Origin: Pyrocephalus nanus
Lineage: Eukaryota > Chordata > Aves > Passeriformes > Tyrannidae
DNA: 64,000 bases
NCBI GenBank assembly: GCA_038380795.1
Contig: CM076271.1
Coordinates: 21,281,001 to 21,345,000 of the forward strand
Reading direction: 5' to 3'
The position numbers and the translations under genes are program-made. Positions 34,387 to 46,700 of the stretch are shown one piece after another; the first letter of the stretch is position 1, and each line of letters begins with the position of its first letter. Under the pieces are notes generated by a model. It was not told the DNA's origin, made no database searches, and was given only the letters and a program-made list of their open reading frames with translations.

Positions 34387-36058
34387 CTAGAAACTTTCTT
34401 ATCAAAACTTGATCAAAAGTGGTGTCACAGCGTTACCAAGGCTGAAGAATTGCACTGCTTTTAATACACAGAAGTTTATGTTACGTTCCCAAGTAACTTG
34501 TGGAGGTGAACTGGTGTTTTTCCCTTAGTATTTAAGGGCATACCTTTCCCTGTCGCTGAGTATTGGCACTTTTCTTTTACCTTCACAAGCAGTGATATTC
34601 ACCGAACATGGTTACAACCAAAGTAGTCGTTATTGCTTTTGTATCAAAGTAGCATGCAAACAGGAAAAGCCTGGTTAGTATTCATAGGTGTGTGGTTTTC
34701 GTCAGTTGTAAAAGCAGCAGAGAATCAGCTCAGGAAGGGCAGCAGTCCCAGGGCTTGACTGGCAGTGCTTATGTAAGTGGCACAGAATCTTGTCATGTTG
34801 GTATCCTCCATGTCTGAATAACTTGTAGTTTGGAAAAATAATTTAATAACTGTTTAAAAAACAGATTTTAATTAGGCATATGCTGTAAAATAGGTCAAAA
34901 TAGTAGTTGCACCTAATGGCTAATAACTTTAATGCTTTTTAATAAGTAGAAAAATAAACAGAAAAACTCTGGAACAACAAATAAGGGCAGCTTACATCTC
35001 AGCTATTGGCCAAGTAACTAGTTCATTGTGACGTATTACTGACTTTTTTTGGAAACACTTAGGAAGGTGTGGAACAAAGTTTTCTGTTTTGGAAGAGTAA
35101 TACTAACTACAAATTAGTAGGAAAGAGCTATGTAAGTAAATGGCAGGTAGTAAACTGAGTATATATATATGTATTTTATGAAGTTAACATTTTCTAAAAG
35201 GTGATTACTGGAATAATTCTGAAATTATGATAATTTCTGTCTCTGGTGCTTTGGTCAAATTTAGTTAACAGTTGGACTGAAATTGTGAGGACATTTTCAT
35301 TTTTTACTCTTTCTTTATGCTGTATTGAGACCATTTGTATCTGTAAGTTGAAGTAAAATAGGCAGGCTTTACAGGAGATAAACACAGTGTGGACTGAAAC
35401 ACGTTATCATAACAATTAGGTCTAAATCCTGTTCCCACCAGAAGGGCTCCACTACCATCTTCTGATTTGATGCTCTTCCTTAGTTTGTCAGAGAACTGGT
35501 TAATAGGCAAGTATGTGTTAACAGTAACTGCAAAGCTGGAATTAAAGAAGGTAAAAACAGTTTAAAGAAAAAGCCTGTAGAACTGCAGTTGTTTTGCTCT
35601 TTTATTTTTCTACGTTACTTAAAACAATGTCCAGTAGCACTGTATCTTATTTTTTACAACAAAATATTTTCATATCTTCATTTCGTGTTTCTAACTGAAA
35701 GCTTCATACAGCAGTCACCAAATGTCAACACCTAAATCTTCATAATATTGTCATTCTGTAGTGCAGTTTTGTTTTGTTTGAGACCATAGTTAGAGATCTT
35801 ACTCTATTCAATGTTGTCTTATTTTTTTGTAAGTGCAAAATGTTTTTAAGGGGGCGGATAAACATTTCAGTGTATTGGTAGCAGGGCCATGTATGTATTT
35901 ACATTCTAATGTAAAGAGTTAATATTGATATTCATTCATTAACTAAAGAATCAAAAGTTTTACTTTTCTTATACTTAATTTCTGTTTGCACACGATAATA
36001 TATGCTATTTGAAATGGTCAGACTCAGTTGTATAAAAAAACCTCCCAAAACAGTGGTA
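34387..36058. other. Intergenic DNA between FGD5 and NR2C2
   Basis: AT-rich DNA with no protein exon recognised. In mammals this interval is covered by the antisense lncRNA FGD5-AS1. I cannot identify its exons here from sequence alone. Confidence 0.4.
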
Positions 36059-37692
36059 TTTTTATTTAGTAGTAGGTATTTGTTTCTTTAAGCTTGTTTT
36101 TGCAGGTGATAAACTGAACTACCTTATGATTTGGGTATATATTATAGACCTTTACAAATGCAGACAATTCTAAACAATTTTTTAGGGCCAAAAATTCAGA
36201 TATTCATTAACCTTCTTAAAGAAAGGGAAAAATGAAAGTAATAAAAATACCCAACAATATATTTTAATGTAAGTAAATCCTTGAACATGGTATTTTTATA
36301 CAAAGATATATTTTAATCATAGATGCTGTTCTATTCCTCAGTCAAATATTATGACAAATACAGGACACAAAACCATGGTATTGCAATGATTAGAACACCA
36401 CTTCTCAATCTTCTTTATAGAAAACCCCAACCCAAACACTAAAAAAACCCCACCCTAACAAAAAACAACCCCCCAAACCAAACACAAAAACCCAACCCCC
36501 CAAACTCCAGACATCTATATCCTCAGCTAGTGTAAAGCAGCACAGCATCTTTGAAGTCACACAAACACAGCTGGCTGCTGAGAATCCAGCACTGGAGATG
36601 TAGTGCACGGCAGCAGTCTGATGTGAGACAGGTATAGCCACAGGAGTTCCAAAGCACTCCAGCAGAGCAGGTTCAGACAAGTGCATTTCAGTGCACCCAG
36701 CATATTTCAAATGCTGTGCTAGTTATGTGCATTCAATTTTTGATGACATTTTTTTTCATAACAAGAACAGCAGAAACAACAGGAATTTTGAAAATAAAGA
36801 CAGACTATTTAAATAGAGGATAAAAATCTTAACACTACTAGGTAGACATGTTAAATAAAAACTGTCTGTAGGTTTATAATAAATTAGAAATAACCTTTGG
36901 GTTTGAGTCTGGTGCAGTATTTAAAGAGAAGTGATATAATTCAACGCCTGGATCTGTAGAGCTACTGAAGTGCATTTCAAAGTACTGCAGTGATATGAAA
37001 CTAAACCCTTTAACATAAATTAAACAGTGCTCTCTGTAAAATTATAAATTGATAGTAAGTAATTAGGTTGGATCATAGCTAGTGAAGTGTTGGTAGACCA
37101 GGTAAATTGAATGTGTTGTTCGTTCATTTTCTGTGGAAGCAATTTAGCATATGTGGGGCATAATTTCATGCTGGCACTTGTTAATGGATGGGTAATAAAT
37201 CATGCCACAGAACTCCTTAGAAACATGAAGAAAAGGAAAGTGTGGTTCAATAAAAATGATAAAGTGCTTTAAATGATCATTTGTTGTGTACTACATGGTT
37301 TCTCGTGTTGTGGTAGACATCAAAACCAACTCAATGAAAAAAGGCAGTGCTCTAGAGTAAGTAAATCTGAGCCTGTTACTTACTATAGTCAGTATTTCCA
37401 TGTATTTTCTGGTCTTGATGTTAGTTTACTGTGAGGTCTGAGGAGAAGCTTATAGTACAGGCTGAAGTTGTACATACATAAAGATCACCATAAATATTCT
37501 CTATTTTGAAGTTTTCATTTGCAACAACGTGGATGTAAGAAGAAGGAAGCAAAAAGAGCAAACTGGAAACAGTTCAAATCCAGTGTGTGTGGCCAGTGGG
37601 CCTGAAACACACTGCTGAGTTTTGTAAGTCAGAAGAGGATTGCTGGAAATGAAAATCTGAGAATTTTTTCCACGTTCATTGCATGATAGCTG
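36059..37692 (-). other. FGD5: Probable FGD5 3' UTR
   Basis: DNA following the FGD5 stop codon in transcript direction. A minus-strand AATAAA lies at 36,066-36,061, about 1.6 kb after the stop, and is a possible end of the message. No other exon is seen here. The A/C-rich tract at 36.42-36.51 kb would be G-rich in the RNA. Confidence 0.4.
36421..36507. repeat. A/C-rich tract, G-rich on the minus strand
   Basis: Nearly pure A and C for about 87 bases, so the minus strand carries G runs (two GGGGGG, plus GGGG and GGG runs) spaced by T-rich loops. If transcribed as FGD5 3' UTR, the RNA could form a G-quadruplex. Confidence 0.75.
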
Positions 37693-37729
37693 CTATAATA
37701 TGGATGCTTCTTCCATGGCTTCAATCCAC
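37693..37729 (-). CDS. FGD5: FGD5 last coding exon
   Basis: This is 37 coding bases, encoding [11 protein letters not shown] and then TAG. It follows acceptor TTCTTTTTAG. The tryptophan is the conserved residue of the PH2 C-terminal helix. Too short to stand out as an open frame, it is identified by splice phase and family sequence. Confidence 0.94.
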
Positions 37730-40700
37730 CTAAAAAGAACAGAAAAGAAAAAGTGGTACATATAAAACCAGATACATTTTAAGAAGATATGTATTTTAAG
37801 AAAAAAAGTATTTTAAGAACATAAAGCTTGAAGAAGACTATATTTTCCATCCCAGCTCTGATGAGGAACTATAGTTTTGTGATTAAAGCAGGGAGCTGAG
37901 TTACTAGGACTCTTGCTTTCTAATGCAATCTTGACCAGTAAATTATTGTAAAGTCTCAAAGACAGTATTATGTGCTGTCTTAGAATAGGAAACATGAAAC
38001 CACTGAAGTATGTTTAAAAGCAACAAAACTTTGCATAAACACTCATTTCCTTTCCTGTGTGTCTGGAGGTGCTGGCATTTTTATTATAAATTTTGTGACT
38101 ATTTTATTATGTGGAAGCAGTAGCAATAGAATGGAGAAAAATAAGCAATTATTTGTTGATGAGAAAACTAAGAATGACCATATAAATTGAACATATAATT
38201 CAGAGAAGTTTCTGTACAATAATCACCTGTGACAGACTTCTAGACATGACTCTAGGGACTCGGTCTCCTCTTTACCCGTAGGAGGAAGCAAATTCTCCTT
38301 TCTGAAGGAAATTAAAAGCACCAGGTAGATTTTTAATGTCACTCAGGCCAGTCACATGTAATTTGGCTTAATCAACTCTGAAAGTTGCTTGCTTCCTCTG
38401 TCATGAAGGCATTCTGAACTGAAGGAGAGGGGAAAGCCCTACATAAGTTTTTGGATCTGTGCACTGGCTAGTGTGGAAGTCTACCCCCATACCTCTGTGC
38501 TGAATTGTTATCCTCTGCTCGGAAGCTATAAAAGAGAGTCTGCTTGTGGTAGAGATGAAAAACTGCATCCATGCTTCCATCCCCCTTTTCTGGGGCAATG
38601 GTGAAACCCAGCAAAGGCAAACTTTCTGTAGCAACTTTGTCCTGAAAGCAAAGAAGTAGTGAACCAAAATTTAGTGAGAAGGCTTGTAACAGTTTGAGGG
38701 CTCTTTCTGAAAACCAAATGATACAACCCTGTTGTGACAGAAATGCAAAAGCAGTAGCTGAATGTTCTGCTGAACTCATGGCTCTTCCCTAAACAAGAGC
38801 AGCACCTGTACCACACATTTTTATCTAGTCTGAATACCGAACTTGACCACCTCTGCAAATCCAATTCTTTGTGATCATCCACGTGGCCATGCAGGTCAAA
38901 TTAGCCACTACACTGAAGGATGTCTTTGACATAATTGTCCAGAAAGCAAATCAGAGATTACTTGAGAGTATGGGACAGTCCAGCAGCAGTTCTGAAAGCC
39001 TGAGACACACTCCCGGTTATGTTTCTTTCAATAATTTTTTTTTACTGGGTGCAAATAGTAGTCTTTTTGGTGCCTTGTAATTTCATTTCACAGCACCAGT
39101 GACTTTTTCAGAAATCTGCTCTTTCTCAAACAGCTCACTTGATTTCCAGAAGGCTGGTTTGAAATTTCCTAGCTTGTAACGCAAATAATTGTTAATTTAG
39201 TCCCAAGAAACTTCCACGAATTTTGCTTGCCAGACATGGCTTTGCAGAAGTCAAAGAAAACAATAAGCTTTAATTGAATTGCAGTTTAGCTGTTAGTGAT
39301 AGCTGCAGTTTTGATCACTGTATTTAGGCAGTGATTATATGTGTATGTTGGCTTTGCCTGTGCTTTTAGAAGGTAACTTGCAGACTGGGAATGCAAAGTG
39401 TAATTAGGCATTATTGCTTTTTCCCTACTGTTGAACCAGAAATGATCACTTTTAAGGTTAGGCGAGGTAAGGTAAGTGTGTGGATACAGAATTTGATGAT
39501 AATGGTCTAAACTGCTGGTCAAATCATGAACCCTTTTGTGCCTCAATCTCTTCACCTGTTTAAAGGGGATAACGTTGCTTCATGCAACCATCACATGATG
39601 TTTGCAAAGTATTCTGAGGGCTTAAAGTACCAAGGGTTCCTTTTACAAGTTTTTGCATTGTCCTTTTTTTTCAGCAAAATTACTTTTTATGGTTTTGCTT
39701 ATGGAATCTATCCATTGTAACCAAACTTTATATTACACGTACTTCAAGTTTATTTGCAGTTATTATATTGCAGTTATTATATGCAGTATTACAGTTATTA
39801 TAAAATAAGAAAAGGGACTGGGAAAGGACAAAATACATAAAAATGATCTAGTTGATACCCTGCCTCCTTGGCTGTAAGGAGGAGCTTACAGACCAACACA
39901 GCTGGCATTATTCTGACTTCTGCAGACTGTCTCCTGTCTTTCCCTGTTGGTACCAGTAGGACAAGTGTCTTACTTATACTTGCAAAACTACAAGATTCCC
40001 TTCCCCACCAGAAGTGGATCATAGCACTATCTATCCAAAAAATACCTGGCAGTTACCAAGTACATTAGAGAATGCTGAAGGATCTTGAAGTCTTTAGGTG
40101 TAAATACTTATGCTAAGGTTCACTGTGGTTGACAATTTATAATAGCATAAATAGCAAGAAGCCAGATAATGAAGGGCAGTGTCTGAGGGCTGCCAAGGTT
40201 CAGCTAGGGTTGTGGTTGAGCTCCCTGGGGACTCAGTCTGTTAGGACCAGATCTCAAAAGACAGATAGTTGTGAGAAACTACCATTTCTATCTTTCCCAT
40301 TTTCTGGTTCTCCTGTAGAGAGTAAAGAAGGGATCTCAGATAAGAAACTAATTCAAGTCAAAGTGCACAATACCTCGTTTGCTATGTAGGTGTAGAGGAC
40401 TTTGCCTTTGATAACAAACCAGCGTTTCTTCCAGTGTCTTTTGCCTCCCTTACATCTGCTGAGGTAACCGCTGATGGTAGCTCCTTCTCCTGAGGCTGCC
40501 ACCTGGAGCAAGGTAGGAGAAATCAGGATTTGTAACAGCAAAGGCTTTTTCCCTCCTGATTATGTATGCTTGCATCACACCAGACAACCAGGTGAAACTG
40601 TAAGTAGACCATTAAAAGTATTGATACAGACAAATTATTAGCATGGTATTATGGTTCTTCTTAACTGTTTGAATCTTTATAGTTAAACTTGTTCTCAGTA

Positions 40701-43700
40701 ACTAATGGGAAATATGCAGTTGAGTTATTATTCAGGTCAGTAAGCTTACAGTTGTGTTCTGAAAAGCCAAACTCATCCCTTTTCCCAGATCTAGGGTATT
40801 TTTGTACTTTAAAAGTACATGCTTCCAAAAGTGAATTACAGTCTTGTGGCTGAACACTTTCAAGACATGGGTATATTTAGGGCTTTGCTATGGGTTTATA
40901 TTAATTTATATTAATCACCTAATGATGACTTGGTTTCATTTGTGAAATAATATTTTGAAGAAGAGTTGCCCTCTCACAGAAATACTTTGAGATCTAAGTA
41001 CTTAATGTTCTTAAAAATCCAGATTTTGAGTAGCTGGAACTATACACATGCACACACACAATGCAGTGTACATCAATATTTACAGCAGTAAACAGTACTG
41101 GATTTGGAAACAAAGAGAAGAGATTCAAAACCAGCTTTTGTAGCACTGACAGAAGGGAAAATGGAGCCTTTATACAGCAGTGTTTTGCAGCAGAACAAAA
41201 ATGTTCCAAGACCTGAAGTAATGCTATTGTGAGATAGTTCATGTTAATAAACATGTGCTGCCTCCATGTGGAGAGAAAGGTGATGCTTTTTCCCCTCATG
41301 AGGTTTAAATTCTGCCTGCTGGCTCTTTCAATATTATATATGTGTGTTTGTATTGGATGGTTGTATCTCTGGCACAGTTTCACAAACAAATCTCTTGAGG
41401 TTTGTTCAATGGGCAGCTTAGCTACCTAGAATACATCAAAATGATTGGTGCCTTGTTCCTGTAAAGAAAACTAATACAGCTTTAGAAATCATGGCCCCAT
41501 TGAAATTGGTGGGAATTCTGTTTACATTGGTAAGATTGTCAGTGTCTATGATCTGCTCTGTTGTTCTATGTAGTACCTTGAAGGTGTTTTTAGTTTTTTT
41601 TCAAGACTTCACAGGCTGATGAGCAAATTAAAGTATCAGACTCTAACTGGGTTTCTCAGTGGGCTCAAGACACTTCTGTGGTATCTTCAGAGGTCAGAAT
41701 ATTTTTGTATTTTAAACACTACTGTGAAAAACAAAAAAATAATTGCATGAGGAAAGTAAACCAAGGCATGTGCTGAGCCCACTGCATACTGTATAAACAT
41801 AGCTGCTGAAGTATGAGCACACAGTTTCCTAGAGTCTCTTGCCTTTCTTAGGCAGCTTGGTCCTACCTCCATGAGAGCTGAAGGGATCTTCTTCTGTTTC
41901 TTAAAAGATGAATAATGAATATTGTGGAAAACAGAGGAGAAGGCACTGCTTGAACACCTGGATGAAGTTGGAGGGAAGTTCATGCTTAGTGGCCGCGCTG
42001 CAAGATTAAGAAAAATTAGAAGGGGAGGGGAGAAATGGATGAGTTGATACATTCCATAGCACCCTTTTTTAATAACCTACAGTAGCTTGAAAGAAGCCTG
42101 CAAGAAAGCTGACAAAGCACAGCTTGTTTTCTTGTTATTTAAAATGAGCATTAAGCAAATGGCTTTGACATCTTCTCCTCCATGTTCTGTAGCACATTTG
42201 CAAAATAGATTCACTAATGAGACATTCTTTCTGTATAAACTATTTTTCTTTGAATTCTGCATGGGAGACAATTCTTATGGTTCTGAAAATCTCCATTAAA
42301 CCCACTTGTCTGAGTTCACATCTTCATGATTCCACTTCTGGCAACACACATTATTTGAAAGCTTGTAGTAAAAGATAGCATTGTTTTAGCGCAAATCTGT
42401 GAAGTCCCACTTCTTGGACACAGAGTTGCTTGGAGATGCTTTTTTTTGGTTGTTGTGACAGCATCTGTTCATGTGTTTGCTTGGCTAGTGTGAATTTCTT
42501 TAGTCAAAAACCTAAACTTCATTTGTCCACACCTTTTTATTCTTGGCAATATAATATACTTATTTTTAGAGATTGTCTATATGAGAGGTAGTATAAGAAA
42601 ATTATGTCCTGTTCACTCTCTGTTCATACATTTGTAACCCCTCTCCCCCTTTTGTCTTTGATTTGGATGTCTACTTAAATCAGAAAAGAGACTTACATAG
42701 TAGGCTAATAATACAATTCTAGATAGGCAGTAGCTCTTCTGCTTTGAATTTATGCTTTCATCTGTAACCAGATTACTCCCTATGTAGAAAAGCTCTTAGC
42801 AACTCTGCACTTTATCTGAGGATTTCTTTTTGTAAAAGCTACAACATGGATGAGGACAGTGAAGAACCACAAAGCCATTGTTTTACTGTAATGGATAATT
42901 AATTAAAATGACAGGGAAGAGTTATCACCTCTAATTACATCACAGAATAAACCAGTTCATTAGAAGGAGCCTACAATCATCTACTTCAGCTGCCTGACCA
43001 ATTCCGGGCTGCTCAGAAGTCAAATTGTGTTATTAAGGGCATTGTCCAAATGTCCTTTAAACACAGAGAGGCATAGGGAATTGACCACCTCTCTAGAAAG
43101 CCTGTTCCAATGTTTGGCCACCCTCTGGGAAAAGAAAGGTTTTCTCATGTCAAGTCAGAACCTCCCCTGATGAAGCTTTGAACCATTCTCATGTGTCTTG
43201 TCACTGCATCACACGGAGAAGAGATCAGCACCACTGTCTCCACGTCTCCTCCTCAGGAAGCTGCAGAGAGCAATGAGATCATCCCTCAGCCTCCTTATCT
43301 CCAGAGGAGACAAACCCAGAGTTCTCAGTTGCTCCTCACACGACATAGTTTTTACCATTATTCTGGTATATTAAAAAGGTGAGGGAAGCCCTCAGAGAAC
43401 CTGGCTTAGAATCATAGAAGATTTGGGTTGGAAGGGACCTTAAAACTCATCTCATTCCAGCCCCTGCCATGGGCAGGGACACCTTCCACTATCCAGGTTG
43501 CTCCAAGCCTCATCCAACCTCATTTTGAATACTGCTAGGGATGTGGCAGCCACAGCTTTTCTGGGCAACCTGTGCCAGGGCCTCACCACCCTCACAGGGA
43601 AGAATTTCTTCTGTATATCTAACCTAAATGTCTCCTCTTTCCATTTGAAAAAAACAGTTTGCTAAACTTGGTTTTATGGCTTGCTAAACAGTTTCAGCTG

Positions 43701-46700
43701 CTATAAAGCCTGACTCTCCTGAAACCTCAATACACATGCCTCAAGCTTGAGGCATATTTAACAAAATACAACATAGTAGGCAGGTCCTAAAGCCTCCTCA
43801 TCATACAGGAAGGAAATTGATTTGTCAGTTTTGACAAGAATGAAAAAATCCTACCTCTTTTATTAAGTTCCACGTAGCAGCTATCACAGACCTTGGCTGC
43901 TTGATCTTTAAGGTACTTCATAGGGTACTTGTTTCTTGAACAATTCCGACATACAATCTGTTCCATCAAGAAGAGATGCATATAAATATAATTTTTATTT
44001 ATAGATATGCACATACAAAAAAAAAATCCCGAGCTTGCTGGGAGGAGAAGATGGATAGTGGACCAGACTCTCTCGTAAAAAACTATGTCAGACAGGGAAA
44101 GTCTGCTGACTGAAATAAGATTGCTGTAGGTTTGCACTGTTGTAAGCCAAGCAGAACTGAACATGTATTTATTTGCACACCATTGCTGTGTCCTTCTCCT
44201 CAGGAATTTATACCTTCTTTAGTAGTGAATTGCAGAATGACACCTTTAAAATTATTTCTGTTTTCATAATTTCTGTTAGTAGCATTGTTTTCTTAAGCAA
44301 GCTTGCATGTTCCTGCAATCCCTGTGAAAGTACAGACTGATTTGCTCTGTGGAATTAGAAAAAAGATTAGGTAAATGGGGTTTTTTTATACTAGCAAAAA
44401 TCACTGGTAGTTTTATTAAAATTTAGAAAAAAAAAATCAGGTTAAAAGACAGTCATGGTTTAAAGCATGACTTGCAGGTTTATGTTTATAAACGAATCTC
44501 TAGAGTCAGAAATAAAGGGACAAACCCAAGAAAGCTTATGGATCCCCTTAGCTTTAGGGCAAAAGGCAACAGCTCTTCAATGGAGCACAGAAGAAACTTT
44601 CCCTTTGGTCACTGACCAAACCATGATCTACTGCTGAATTTCTTCACTTTTCTTGGAAGATAATTTTACCAGATGTTATTAGGGACAGGTCATGGAGTAC
44701 ACGTGCTACGGCTCTGTATCGAGCTTGTACTTTTAGTGTTTTGCTTCACTGTCTGCAGAGCTAGCTATATATCAGATATAATGGCTGCACCCAGCAATAA
44801 TTATACTGTCAGCCTTTAACTACCCACCTTCGGGAGGCCGTTTAACCTCATAAGGCAAGGTAACTGTTGTTTCTTCTAGCGACATTAGGACCTAATTAGC
44901 TAATTTAGCAAAGCCCTCAGAGGTTCTGTGAGAAGTCAAATTCAAGTCTTGATGTTACTACAAATTTGCAGAAGTTACAGCAGTAGCAGCTGGCATCCCA
45001 GAGGTGCAAATAAAGCCCCCCAGAAGCTTGTACAGCTCTTACCTTCCCACAGGCATGGCAGTGATGTCGCCTCAAAGTGAGGGTAAAGTCACAGCCACAG
45101 TTCATGCACATCATGACATGGGACACAGGTACCAAAATAGGAGGCCTCTCTCCCAAGGGTATTCCAAGCCTTTCCCTTAGCTTAAAATCAAACAAAAATA
45201 AATGAAAAGGCATCTGCACTTTCAAAGTGCATTCAGTCAGCCCTGGCCCATCACATACAATTCTCCTCTCATTTCAATCTACCTTCTCCTGTTAAGATCC
45301 CCAAATTTCCTCATTCTTAACGCACTTTTAAGTGACATACAACTGCTTCAGCACTGAAAGATTAGTACATGATGCTCTTAAAGCCAGAGTCACAACAAGT
45401 AAAATCCATGCAAATCTATTTTTGTGAGACCCTGATACTCTTCCACGCCAGACAAGTATCTGATTAACTGCATATGAAAAGTGCAGGTAAGAACATGAGT
45501 CAAAGCTGTCTTTTTATTAGAAGCTTTTGAAATAATACCCATAAAAAGTTCTATAGTTTCCAATCAAAAAAGTACCTGAGCTTTTTATGCCATTACACTT
45601 TGGGACAGTTCTGTGATGATGCAACAGAGAGTAAAGAAAACACAAAAACCAAAGACGAATTTACCCTCCCCTACTCCTACTCCAAATCTGATCCATGCTT
45701 TCCATGGCTGATCTGAATATATGTAAGGAGCTTTAGAAAAATGTATTCACTTTTCCCAGTTGCAGTGGAATGCACTACATTGCAGTATTGTTCAGGTGCC
45801 TTTGCTCAAGCCCAGGGAGCCATGGTCCCTGTGCAGCTGAACCCAATCTAATAAACTGTGCTGAGAAGCTATGTTACTTCAGGTTCAGCACCAAAATACG
45901 AGGGGTCCCCCACTGTCAGTTCACAGCTGCTCAGCATTTGGCACAAATAGCACAAACTCTCATGCTTTTGAAGGACTGTTTGTTAGGAAGGTGTCCTATG
46001 TGGAAATTAGACTTCTGCAGACAAATAGGATCTAAAGACAGACAAATCAAATTCCTCCAAATTTTCTTTATGTGCACATTCAGGTTTACATCAGAAGCAG
46101 TGCTGGAAAGAAACTATTTTTTCATTTGTTGAAAAAGGATTTGGTTTAGATTGTTATACTGACTAATTTCTATTTTTTTCTTGTTAAATATGTGAAATTA
46201 GATTAGATACAGGCCAGAAAAAAAAATCCTGTTTTGGTTTTGAATTAATTTCTTACTTTCTGAGGTCTTAAAAAATTTTAAGTTTAATCACAAACTGGTT
46301 GAGGTTGGAAGGGACCTCTGAAGGTCATCTGGTCCACCCACTCTGCTCAGGTAAGGTTATATAGCAAGCACTGTGTCCAGGTATCCTTTGAACATTCCCA
46401 AGGATGGAGACTCCACCACCTCCCTGGGCAACCTGTGCCAGTGCTTGGTCACCCTCAGAGTGAAAAAGTGTTTGCTGCTGTTTGAGGGAACCTCCTGTGT
46501 TTCAGTCTGTGGCCACTGCCTCTGGTCCTGTCACTGGGCACCCCTGAGAAGAGCCTGGCTCCATCTTCTTTGTACCCTCCAGCTACTTGTAGACATAGAT
46601 GAGATCCTCCCTGAGCCTTCTCCAGGTTGAACAGTCCCAGCATTCTCAGCCTTTCCTCACAGGAGAGATGCTCCAGTCCCTTATCATTTTTGTTGCCCTT

